Below are positions 32,610 through 40,806 of a stretch of 64,000 nt of DNA, in pieces. Position numbers and translations under genes: made by a program. How positions within the stretch are numbered: position 1 is the stretch's first letter; each line of letters starts with the position of its first letter. This DNA comes from Sphingomonas sp. TREG-RG-20F-R18-01 (GTDB lineage: Bacteria > Pseudomonadota > Alphaproteobacteria > Sphingomonadales > Sphingomonadaceae), in contig NZ_JAKNQQ010000002.1 of NCBI RefSeq assembly GCF_022662475.1, forward strand, positions 558,001 to 622,000, in the 5' to 3' direction. The notes beneath the pieces were generated by a model. It worked only from the letters and a program-made list of their open reading frames with translations. It was not told the DNA's origin and did not search any database.

Positions 32610-34553
32610 TTACTGGCAGGCGAGACACTCGTCGTAATCGGTCGTCTCGAACTCGTATTGCGGCTTCTCGATCGTGTTGTCGTTCTCGACCCCGCCGGCG
32701 AACCCGGCGCGCTGCACCGACTTGGAGCGGAGGTAATAGAGCGACTTGATCCCCAATTCCCACGCGCGGAAGTGGAGCATCAGCAGGTCCCACTTCTCGA
32801 CGTCGGCCGGGATGAACAGGTTGAGCGAGGTCGACTGGTCGATATAGGGCGTGCGGTCCGCCTGGAGCTCGAGCAGCCAGCGCTGATCGATCTCGAAGCT
32901 GGTCTTGAAGCAGTCCTTTTCCTCGACGTCGAGGAAGTCGAGATGCTGGACCGACCCGCCCTGCTCGAGGATCGAGTTCCAGATCGCGTCGCTGTTCTTC
33001 GACTTGGCGATCAGCAGCTTCTCGAGATACGGATTCTTGATCGAGAACGAGCCGCTGAGCGTCTTGTGGGTGTAGATGTTCGCCGGGATCGGCTCGATAC
33101 ACGCCGAGGTGCCGCCGCAGATGATGCTGATCGACGCGGTCGGCGCGATCGCCATCTTGCAGCTGAACCGCTCCATCACGCCGCGGTCCGCGGCGTCGGG
33201 GCAGGGCCCGCGCTCGACCGCGAGGTGCATCGACGCTTCGTCGACCTGCGCCTTGATGTGCTTGAACATGCGGAGATTCCACGACTTGGCCATCGCGCCC
33301 TCGAACGCCAACCCACGCGCCTGGAGGAAGGAGTGATAGCCCATCACGCCCAGGCCGACCGACCGCTCGCGCATCGCCGAATAGGCGGCGCGCTCCATGC
33401 CGGGTTCGGCGCGGTCGATGAAGTCCTGCAGGACATTGTCGAGGAAGCGCATGACGTCCTCGATGAACCCCTTGTCGTCCTTCCACTGGTCCCACGTCTC
33501 GAGGTTGAGCGACGACAGGCAGCACACCGCGGTGCGCTCGTTACCGAGATGGTCGGTGCCGGTCGGCAGCGTGATCTCGCTGCACAGGTTGGACGTCGAC
33601 ACCTTGAGCCCGAGCTCGCGGTGGTGGCGCGGCATGCCCTTGTTCACGTGATCCGCGAAGACGATGTACGGCTCGCCGGTGGCAAGGCGCGTCTCGACCA
33701 GCTTCTGGAACAGCGAGCGCGCATCGACCGTCGCGCGCGCCGAGCCGTCCTTGGGGCTGACCAAAGTCCATTCGCTGCCCTCGCGGACCGCTTCCATGAA
33801 CGCGTCGGTGATCAGCACGCCGTGGTGGAGGTTGAGCGCCTTGCGGTTGAAATCGCCCGAGGGTTTGCGGATCTCGAGGAATTCCTCGATCTCGGGGTGC
33901 GACACGTCGAGATAGCAGGCGGCCGAACCACGGCGCAGCGAGCCCTGGCTGATCGCGAGCGTGAGCGAATCCATCACGCGGACGAACGGGATGATGCCCG
34001 AGGTCTTGCCGTTGAGGCCGACCGGCTCGCCGATCCCGCGGACGTTGCCCCAATAGGTGCCGATCCCGCCGCCGCGCGAGGCGAGCCAGACGTTCTCGTT
34101 CCACGTATCGACGATCCCGCCGAGGCTGTCGGGGACCGAGTTGAGGAAGCACGAGATCGGCAGGCCGCGCCCGGTCCCGCCGTTCGACAGAACGGGGGTC
34201 GCAGGCATGAACCACAGCCGCGAGATATAGCCATACAACCGCTGCGCATGCGCTTCGTTGTCGGCATAGGCCGAGGCCACGCGGACGAACAGGTCCTGGA
34301 ACGTCTCGCCCGGGAGCAGGTAGCGGTCGCGCAGCGTCTCCTTGCCGAAATCGGTCAGCAGCGCGTCACGCGAGTGATCGACCTCGACCGGATACAGCTG
34401 CACGTGGACTTCCTTAGAATCCCCACGCGCTTCGAGCTTGCGGTCGGCACCGTTGCGGTCGGCCGCATTCGGTGCCTGGGCGCTCGTCGCGAGCGCTTCG
34501 ATCGTGTCGGTTGCCATATCCGTCTTCACTTCCTCGGTATCCCGAAAATCCAT
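32610..34553 (-). CDS. nrdA: class Ia ribonucleotide reductase, large (alpha) subunit
   Basis: 647 aa from ATG 34553; ATG 34517 is an alternative start. It reduces ribonucleoside diphosphates using the NrdB radical. Visible: LPISCFLNSVPDSLGG with the first active-site Cys, STSNLCSEITLPT with the radical region, AIAPTASISIICGGTSACIEP, and the C-terminal redox pair in DYDECLACQ. It is shorter than E. coli NrdA (761 aa), mainly at the N-terminus, and I see no ATP-cone motif, so allosteric activity control may be absent. The partner nrdB is 13.5 kb away on the same strand. Confidence 0.95.
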   Translation of the reverse strand: MDFRDTEEVKTDMATDTIEALATSAQAPNAADRNGADRKLEARGDSKEVHVQLYPVEVDHSRDALLTDFGKETLRDRYLLPGETFQDLFVRVASAYADNEAHAQRLYGYISRLWFMPATPVLSNGGTGRGLPISCFLNSVPDSLGGIVDTWNENVWLASRGGGIGTYWGNVRGIGEPVGLNGKTSGIIPFVRVMDSLTLAISQGSLRRGSAACYLDVSHPEIEEFLEIRKPSGDFNRKALNLHHGVLITDAFMEAVREGSEWTLVSPKDGSARATVDARSLFQKLVETRLATGEPYIVFADHVNKGMPRHHRELGLKVSTSNLCSEITLPTGTDHLGNERTAVCCLSSLNLETWDQWKDDKGFIEDVMRFLDNVLQDFIDRAEPGMERAAYSAMRERSVGLGVMGYHSFLQARGLAFEGAMAKSWNLRMFKHIKAQVDEASMHLAVERGPCPDAADRGVMERFSCKMAIAPTASISIICGGTSACIEPIPANIYTHKTLSGSFSIKNPYLEKLLIAKSKNSDAIWNSILEQGGSVQHLDFLDVEEKDCFKTSFEIDQRWLLELQADRTPYIDQSTSLNLFIPADVEKWDLLMLHFRAWELGIKSLYYLRSKSVQRAGFAGGVENDNTIEKPQYEFETTDYDECLACQ

Positions 34554-34965
34554 TGTCCCGCCCCTGGTTACGTCTCAAAGTCACAGGATCGGACACGACA
34601 TTCGTTCCCGATCCGTTCGATCTTCGTTCGACTCGGGGGACGAGCCCCCTTGCTAGCATTTCAGGGGCGATCGGCGAGACCAAAAAGCAGCCCTGCAAGC
34701 ATCTACGATGCCGGTCCGGCCGTCTGTACGATATAGGGTCGTACGCTTCGCTCTACCAGTTCTTGGGTTCGCCCCCGAACCTTACCCCTACAGATTGTGC
34801 CGATCGCGTCCACGACGCAATATCCTAAATGACAGTTCGGGGACTCGGTTCGTCGCTATTTTCCAGCGGTTGGCGAGCGTCGAATGTGACCGATGGCCAG
34901 CGACGCGCGGTCAAAGCTGGCGTTGCGGAAAGGCAAGAGGCCGAACAGGGAACGTGACATTTATT
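34554..34965. other. 412-bp intergenic region upstream of nrdA, with a short palindrome
   Basis: No gene is supported here. The middle (about 34690-34850) is less GC-rich than the surroundings and should hold the nrdA promoter on the minus strand. GGTTCG and CGAACC at 34766-34781 form a perfect 6-bp inverted repeat with a CCCC loop. A pair of clear NrdR boxes was not found. Confidence 0.5.
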
Positions 34966-36363
34966 TCATGCCGGATCGGCGAAGCCGACCGGGAGCGTGA
35001 CGTGGACCGCGAGCCCCCCGATCGTCGCGGTATCGAGCGTCAACGTGCCGCCATACAGATTCGCCAGTTCGGTCGCGATCGACAACCCGAAGCCGTGCCC
35101 GTCGCCGCGTTCGTCGAGCCGCTGTCCCGCCGAAAGCGCGGCGGTACGGGTAGCCTCGGGGATGCCCGGGCCGTCATCCTCGATCGTCAGCACGACGAAC
35201 CGGTCGTCCGCGCCCTGCGTGGCGTGGACGACGATTCGGGCGGCGGCCCAGCGCCAGCCATTGTCGAGCAGGTTGCCGATCAGTTCGTCGAGGTCCTGCC
35301 GGTCGACCGCGACCGCGAGCTCCGGATTGATCGCGACGTCGGCGGTAATGCCGCGCTCGGCGTGGATCCGCGCGAGCGCAGCGGCGAGATCCGCGACGAC
35401 GTCGCTGAGCGAGGTAGCGACGCGCGACGCGACCCCCGGGGTGGCGGCGCGCGCGCGCCCGAGATGATGGCGCACCGCCTGGTCGATCCGCGCGATCTGC
35501 GCGCCGAGCGTCCCGTCCGGATCGAGCGGGCGGACCGACAGGGCAAGCGTCGCGAGCGGAGTCTTGAGGCCGTGCGCGAGATTGGCGACATGCCCGCGCG
35601 CATTGGCGAGCGCGGCGGCATTCTCGCCGAGCAGCGCGTTGATCTCGCTGGCAAGCGGGGCGAGCTCGCGCGGCTGGTCTTCGGGAATGGCGGTGGCGCG
35701 GCCGGTTCGTACCGCCGCGAGGCCCGCGCGCATCCGCCCAAGCGGGGCGAGCCCAACGCGCAGCTGCACCAGCGTCGCCGCGCCCAGTGCGAGCCCCAGC
35801 AGCAGCAGCGATCCGAGCAGCGGCGCCATAGCGGCACGCAGCGGCCGGTCGACGATCGCGCGCGGGGCGGAGGCGGTGATGCGCACCTCGCCCGCCGGCG
35901 TCGCGAGCGTCAGGCTGCGCGCATGGCGACGGCCGTTGCCGTCGCGCCAGTCCAGCGCGCGGGCGCGGTCCGGATGGCGGTCGGCGGGTCGCAGCGCGTC
36001 TGGATTCTCGCCCGGCGGCGGCGGCGGGGGCAACGCGGTCCAGGGCGCGTGCATCGCATCGATATTGGGCGGCGCGGGGGAAGCGATCGTCTTGCCGCCG
36101 GCGTCGACCCGCCAGCCCCAGCCGTTCGCGGGATCGTCATAGGGAGCCGCAAGGATCAGGCGGCTGCGATCGATGCGCCCGTCCGGGCCAACCGCCTGCG
36201 CCAGGATCGCGATCTGCGAATCCAGCCGGTCGTCAAGGCCCTGCATCACGAACCGGTCGAGCACCGCGCCGATCGTCAGCGCAGCGAAGGCGAGCGCCGC
36301 GAGCGTCGCGACGAGCGCGGTGACGAGCAGGCGTCCGTAGAGCGAGCGCGGGAGGAGGGTCAC
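34966..36363 (-). CDS. sensor histidine kinase, PhoQ-like
   Basis: 465 aa from a GTG at 36363. Two membrane helices (RLLVTALVATLAALAFAAL and PLLGSLLLLGLALGAATLV) enclose a periplasmic part with a PPPPPPGENP stretch. A HAMP domain is followed by an H box of PhoQ type, ANLAHGLKTPLATLALSV, then N box NLLDNGWRWAAARIVV, DDGPGIP and GFGLSIATELANLYGG. The partner response regulator lies upstream on the same strand, separated by a family B repeat. The signal is unknown. Confidence 0.9.
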   Translation of the reverse strand: MTLLPRSLYGRLLVTALVATLAALAFAALTIGAVLDRFVMQGLDDRLDSQIAILAQAVGPDGRIDRSRLILAAPYDDPANGWGWRVDAGGKTIASPAPPNIDAMHAPWTALPPPPPPGENPDALRPADRHPDRARALDWRDGNGRRHARSLTLATPAGEVRITASAPRAIVDRPLRAAMAPLLGSLLLLGLALGAATLVQLRVGLAPLGRMRAGLAAVRTGRATAIPEDQPRELAPLASEINALLGENAAALANARGHVANLAHGLKTPLATLALSVRPLDPDGTLGAQIARIDQAVRHHLGRARAATPGVASRVATSLSDVVADLAAALARIHAERGITADVAINPELAVAVDRQDLDELIGNLLDNGWRWAAARIVVHATQGADDRFVVLTIEDDGPGIPEATRTAALSAGQRLDERGDGHGFGLSIATELANLYGGTLTLDTATIGGLAVHVTLPVGFADPA

Positions 36364-36410
36364 GCGGTTGCTCGGCAGGGGTAGGCGGGTAGGCTTCCCC
36401 TCTTCCCGGC

Positions 36411-36499
36411 GTCACCCTGAACTCGTTTCAGGGTCCACCGTCCAACACCGGCTGTCCGCCATTGTAGCGCGGTGGATGCTGAAACGAGTTCAGCATGAC
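36411..36499. repeat. palindromic repeat family B, copy 1
   Basis: GTCACCCTGAACTCGTTTCA at the left is matched by TGAAACGAGTTCAGCATGAC at the right, with GGTCCACC/GGTGGATGC next to the arms. A second copy is at 58814-58907. It separates the response regulator from its kinase. Confidence 0.85.
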
Positions 36500-36523
36500 G
36501 GCAGAAGGGGGGACTGGGCGCGC

Positions 36524-37183
36524 TCACGCTGCCACGATCCGATAGCCGCGCCCGCGCACCGTTTCGATCAGGTCCGCGCCGATCTTCTTGCGCAGACGCC
36601 CCACGATCACCTCGAGCGAGTTCGAATCGGGATCGGCATCGCCCTCATAGATATGCTCCATCAGGTCGAGCCGCTCGACCACCACGCCCTTGCGCAGCAT
36701 CAGCGTCGACAGCACCCGCCATTCGAGCGCGGTAAGCCGTAGCGGCAGCCCGTCGCGCTCGACCTGCCCGGTCTGCGCGTCGAAGGTGATCGGCCCGCAC
36801 ACGATTCGCGCCGACGCATGCCCGGCCGAGCGGCGCACCAGCGCGCGCAACCGCATCACCAGTTCCTCGATCCGGAACGGCTTGGTCAGATAATCGTCCG
36901 CGCCGGCGCGAAACCCGGCGACCTTTTCGGACCAGCCATCGCGCGCGGTAAGGATCAGCACCGGGAGCACGCGCCCGGCCGCACGCCATTCCTCGAGCAC
37001 GGCGATGCCCGACTTGAGCGGCAAGCCAAGGTCGAGCACCGCCGCGTCATAGCTTTCGGTATCGCCGAGATGTGCGCCATCCTCGCCATTGGCCGCGACG
37101 TCGACCGCGAAATGCTCGGCGCGCAGCGCCTTGGCGGTCGCGTCGGCGAGCGCGCTGTCGTCCTCGACCAGCAGGATACGCAT
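36524..37183 (-). CDS. OmpR-family response regulator, PhoP-like
   Basis: 219 aa. LLVEDDSALADATAKAL gives the acidic pair; the phosphorylated Asp lies in AVLDLGLPLKSG; Thr and Lys follow in ILTARDG and LTKPFRIEEL. The DNA-binding part shows LTALEWRVLSTLMLRKG and NSLEVIVGRLRKKIG. It is partner of the PhoQ-like kinase just downstream and is divergent from a gene for a small exported protein, across a gap with an inverted repeat that may be its target. Confidence 0.93.
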   Translation of the reverse strand: MRILLVEDDSALADATAKALRAEHFAVDVAANGEDGAHLGDTESYDAAVLDLGLPLKSGIAVLEEWRAAGRVLPVLILTARDGWSEKVAGFRAGADDYLTKPFRIEELVMRLRALVRRSAGHASARIVCGPITFDAQTGQVERDGLPLRLTALEWRVLSTLMLRKGVVVERLDLMEHIYEGDADPDSNSLEVIVGRLRKKIGADLIETVRGRGYRIVAA

Positions 37184-37261
37184 TGTGCAGCTCTCTCTCT
37201 CGTGCGGTCGGGACCGGATGCCGCAGCAACATTGCGGCTATCTCCCTGCGCTAAACCCAAT

Positions 37262-37279
37262 CTGAACCACAAGGTTCAG
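37262..37279. promoter_or_regulatory. inverted repeat CTGAACC-N4-GGTTCAG
   Basis: A perfect 7-bp inverted repeat with an ACAA spacer lies midway in the 151-bp gap between the divergent response regulator and the Gly/Pro-rich protein gene. It is a plausible operator for one or both. Confidence 0.45.
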
Positions 37280-37334
37280 TGGGCCGGGGGGACGACTCGG
37301 TAGAAGGCTGCATACCAACCGAAGGAGCATGACC

Positions 37335-37970
37335 ATGACCGAAGAAACACACACCGCACCGCGCCGCACGATCTCGACCCGCGGCGCGCTGATCGCCGCC
37401 GCGCTGGTCGCGGTCGGCGTCGGCGGCGGCGCGACCGTCGCGCAGATGACCGCACCATCGGTCGAGATGGCGCCGATCAAGCCCGTCGCGATCCGCAGCC
37501 TCAGCGATACCGGCAGCGTCGTCACGGTACGCGGCAAGATCGCGGAGACCTATGGCCCGATGTTCATCCTTGCCGATGGCACCGGGCGGACGCTGGTCGA
37601 GGGCGGGCGGCAGGTCGACGGAACCGGCCTCGTCGCGGTCGGGCAGACCGTCAGCGTGCAGGGCCGCTACGGCCGCAGCATGCTGCACGCCTCGTTCCTG
37701 GTCGGTGCCGATGGCAAGGTCACCGCGCTCCGGCCGATGCCGCCGCGCGGTGGACCGGGTGGGCCGCGTGGCCCGCACGGGCGCGGTGGTCCTGATGGCC
37801 CCGGCGGCCCGGGTGGACCGGACGGCCCCGATGGCCCCGGCGCGCAAGATGCCGCACCGCCGCCACCGCCGGCCGCTGCGCCCGGCGCAACCCCGGGGGC
37901 GACGCCCGCCGTGGCGCCGGCTGCGCCCGCGGCTGCGCGGACGACCGCAACCGTGACGGCAAGCAAGTAA
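37335..37970 (+). CDS. membrane-anchored protein with OB-like domain and Gly/Pro/Ala-rich tail
   Basis: 211 aa from ATG 37335, which has AAGGAG seven bases upstream; ATG 37329 is too close to that site. One N-terminal membrane segment (GALIAAALVAVGVGGGATVA) is followed by a small beta domain (about residues 55-130: VVTVRGKIAETYGPMFILAD, VAVGQTVSVQGRYGRSML), reminiscent of OB-fold DNA/ligand proteins but not assigned. The last 80 residues are collagen-like GGP/GPD/GPG triplets and Pro/Ala repeats. It faces a PhoPQ-like system and may be its target. A terminator follows. Confidence 0.7.
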   Translation: MTEETHTAPRRTISTRGALIAAALVAVGVGGGATVAQMTAPSVEMAPIKPVAIRSLSDTGSVVTVRGKIAETYGPMFILADGTGRTLVEGGRQVDGTGLVAVGQTVSVQGRYGRSMLHASFLVGADGKVTALRPMPPRGGPGGPRGPHGRGGPDGPGGPGGPDGPDGPGAQDAAPPPPPAAAPGATPGATPAVAPAAPAAARTTATVTASK

Positions 37971-37976
37971 ACGACC

Positions 37977-38003
37977 GGGCCGCGCGATACCCGCGCGCGG
38001 CCC
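37977..38003. terminator. bidirectional hairpin
   Basis: GGGCCGCGCG and CGCGCGGCCC form a long GC stem between the converging Gly/Pro-rich gene and the GGDEF-EAL-PilZ gene. Confidence 0.65.
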
Positions 38004-38020
38004 GCCCTTCCCGCGCAGCC

Positions 38021-40669
38021 TTATCCCGCCTTGCGCGCTGACGCCGGCACGCTCGGCGCGGCGAGCCGTTCCAGATTGAAGGTCTCGGCGAATTCCAGAC
38101 CCGCGCGGCCATCCGCGGCCCAGCGCAGCTTGGCAGGGAACATCTGGTCCTCGAGCAATTCGATCAGCACATCGAGATCGGTCGATCCCGCATCGACCTC
38201 GATCCCCTCGACCATCACGCCGGTCGACGAGATGTTGCGGATCCGTACCTCGCCCGAAACGGCGCCTGCCTGGATCCGCGCGTGGCGCAGCATCGCGGTG
38301 CGCGGGTTGCGGGTGATCTGGAAGCCGCTCGCGGTCGCCATCCCGCCGCCCACCGCCAACTGCTGCAGCACGTCCGCCGCGCGCGCGGGCTTGCCATAGA
38401 CATAGCCCTGGATGTGGCTGCACCCGAGCGCGCGGATCAGCGTGATCTCGTCGCGATTCTCGACCCCCTCGGCCGTGGTGTCCATCCCAAGCGCCTCGGC
38501 CAGCGACACGATCGCGCGGATGATCGCGGCGTTGCGATTGCCCGCGATGGTCGCACCCTTGACGAAGCTCTGGTCGATCTTGATCTTGTCGAACGGCGCC
38601 TTTTTCAGATAGCCGAGCGACGAATAGCCGGTCCCGAAGTCATCCAGGGCAAGCCGCACGCCACACCCTTTCAGCGTCTTGAACATCTGTTCCGACGCGG
38701 CGCTCTCATTGAGGAAGACGCCTTCGGTGATTTCGAGTTCGAGCCGATGCGGCGCGATCCCCGATTTGGCGAGCGCCGAGGTGACGAGCGATGGCAAGGA
38801 AGTATTGGCGAACTGGATCGGCGAGACGTTGACCGCGACGCGGACGTCCCCCGGCCATCCCGCCGCCTCGATGCACGCGGTGCGCAATACCCATTCGCCG
38901 ATCGATTCGATCAGCCCGCAATCCTCGGCGACGGGAACGAACTCGGACGGACTGACCAGTCCGCGCGTCGGATGTTCCCAGCGCAGCAGCGCCTCGTACC
39001 CGACGATCCGCTCGGACCGCGTATCGACCACGGGCTGATAGGCGAGGTAGAACTGGTCGCCGACGAGCGCCTGCCGCAGGTCATCCTCGAGCTGCTTGCG
39101 GCTCTGCGCGCCCACCAGCAATTCGTCGCGGAAGAAGCGGTGGATGCCACGACCGTCCCCCTTGGCGGCGTAAAGCGCGAGATCGGCGTTGCGGACCAGC
39201 GTTTCGGAATCCGCGCCGTCCTGCGGCGCGATCGCAACACCGATCGAGCAGCCGATACTGATCGCCGATCCCTCGATCGAATAGGGTTGCGACAGGTCGA
39301 AGATAACGCGGCGGGCAAGGTCGGTCAGATCCTCGCGCGCGGCGTGACCCGGCAGGATCACCTGAAACTCGTCGCCGCCGAGCCGACCGACGAGGCCTGC
39401 TTCGCCGATCGTCCGCTGCAGCCGCTGCGCAACCTGCTTGAGCAGGGCGTCGCCCATCTGGTGCCCCAACGTGTCGTTTACTGCCTTGAAACGATCGAGG
39501 TCGAGCAGGAACAGGCTGGTCATCCGTTGCGCCGCCGCCGGATGCGCCAGCATCTGGTCGAGCGACAGGCGCAATCGCTGACGGTTCGCAAGCCCGGTCA
39601 GACTGTCGAACAGCGCGAGCCGGGTGATTTCGGCATCCGCGCGGCGCCGTTCGGTCAGGTCGCTGCCGCTGCCGACGAATCCCAGGAAGATGCCGTCCTC
39701 GTCGAAAATCGGGCGCCCCGACATCGACCACCATCGCTCCAGCTTGGCGCGGCTCGCCGGGCGGACCGAATAATTGGAAAAGGCGGTGCGCGACGACAGG
39801 TGAAAGGCGAGTGTCCGCTCGGTCTCGGGTAGCGCGCTGTCCATCCGGAACAGGCGCGACAAGGGCGCACCGATCGCGGGGGCGTCGGGCACGTCGAGTT
39901 CCTGGGCGACCTTGGCGGTAAGATAGGTCACCTCGCCCTCGCTGTTGGTCTGCCAGAACCAGCCGCTCGAATGCGTCTCGAATTCGGCGACGAGGCGGGT
40001 CGCCATGCGACCCTGCGCCTGGTCGAGGTCCCGCAGCGCGACCGCGCTTCGCTCGAACAGCGCGAGTCGATAGGTCGCGCCGGTCAGCGTCAGCAGCACC
40101 AGCAGGCCGATCCACCAGGCAATCCCGAAAAAGTCCTGCACCGCCAGCGTCGCCAGCAGGCCCACGCCGAACCCGATCGTTGCGGCGCGCACCGGATACA
40201 GTGCGATGACCATCACGATCATCGCGGCAATGGTGGTGGCGGAACTGGCCATGCGCAATGGCCCGGGCGGCAGCAGGTCGGTCGCAAACAGCAGGGCGAG
40301 CACCGCGGCCGCGCCGATTGCGCCAAGCAGCGTCGCGAGCCGGACCTTCACGTGCGGCGGCCAGCGACGCGCCGCATCGTGGCGCAACGTCGCGAGCAGT
40401 ACCGTCCCCGATGCGGTTATGGCGATTCCGCTGGCGATGGCGACGATCAGTACGCCGGTCGCACCCCTGTCCCACGCGGTCCACGCGACCAGTAGCGGTG
40501 CTGCAACCGCGACGGTCACCGCGAACGGCCAGGTGGCGCAGAGCTGCCGCAATTGTTGGCGCAAGGCGTCGCGGTGCCCCTCGGACTCGGTCGTGCTGGG
40601 CGACAGGTCGGTCCACAGCGCCGCAAATGCGACGCCGAGTGCGCGAAAGGGGGTTATACTGATACGCAT
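38021..40669 (-). CDS. membrane GGDEF-EAL-PilZ protein, cyclic di-GMP turnover
   Basis: 882 aa from ATG 40669; ATG 40699 adds 10 polar residues. Order: an N-terminal membrane region with about six helices (residues 30-190), a PAS-like domain (SSGWFWQTNSEGEVTYLTAKV...LTERRRA), a GGDEF domain with intact GRLGGDEFQVIL, an EAL domain with YEALLRWEHP, EITEGVFLNE, DDFGTGYSSLGYL, KIDQSFVKG and EGVENRDE, and a C-terminal PilZ-like domain with RNPRTAMLRHAR and RNISSTGVMVEG. Both catalytic motifs look functional, so it may make or break cyclic di-GMP, while PilZ could sense the product. No RxxD inhibitory site is seen before GGDEF. It is divergent from the fumarase gene. Confidence 0.9.
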   Translation of the reverse strand: MRISITPFRALGVAFAALWTDLSPSTTESEGHRDALRQQLRQLCATWPFAVTVAVAAPLLVAWTAWDRGATGVLIVAIASGIAITASGTVLLATLRHDAARRWPPHVKVRLATLLGAIGAAAVLALLFATDLLPPGPLRMASSATTIAAMIVMVIALYPVRAATIGFGVGLLATLAVQDFFGIAWWIGLLVLLTLTGATYRLALFERSAVALRDLDQAQGRMATRLVAEFETHSSGWFWQTNSEGEVTYLTAKVAQELDVPDAPAIGAPLSRLFRMDSALPETERTLAFHLSSRTAFSNYSVRPASRAKLERWWSMSGRPIFDEDGIFLGFVGSGSDLTERRRADAEITRLALFDSLTGLANRQRLRLSLDQMLAHPAAAQRMTSLFLLDLDRFKAVNDTLGHQMGDALLKQVAQRLQRTIGEAGLVGRLGGDEFQVILPGHAAREDLTDLARRVIFDLSQPYSIEGSAISIGCSIGVAIAPQDGADSETLVRNADLALYAAKGDGRGIHRFFRDELLVGAQSRKQLEDDLRQALVGDQFYLAYQPVVDTRSERIVGYEALLRWEHPTRGLVSPSEFVPVAEDCGLIESIGEWVLRTACIEAAGWPGDVRVAVNVSPIQFANTSLPSLVTSALAKSGIAPHRLELEITEGVFLNESAASEQMFKTLKGCGVRLALDDFGTGYSSLGYLKKAPFDKIKIDQSFVKGATIAGNRNAAIIRAIVSLAEALGMDTTAEGVENRDEITLIRALGCSHIQGYVYGKPARAADVLQQLAVGGGMATASGFQITRNPRTAMLRHARIQAGAVSGEVRIRNISSTGVMVEGIEVDAGSTDLDVLIELLEDQMFPAKLRWAADGRAGLEFAETFNLERLAAPSVPASARKAG

Positions 40670-40806
40670 CAAGGTGTCTCTACCCGACGATCCTTGCATT
40701 TTGCCTTGCAGGAGGTGGTTAACGAAGTCGGTCGCGCGGCGCGGGCGGCTTGGCGACGGGCTTTTCGCGGCATAAGGCAGGGCAAACGCCAGTACGGGAA
40801 GCGCTT

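Noticed and set aside
34554..34965. NrdR boxes before nrdA
   Set aside because: Two AT-rich partial matches (around 34735 and 34822) are about 90 bp apart and each miss several consensus positions; true pairs sit about 30 bp apart.
36411..36499. CRISPR-like arrays in repeat-rich gaps
   Set aside because: The repeats are large palindromes in single or paired copies without regular spacers, and no cas gene is present.
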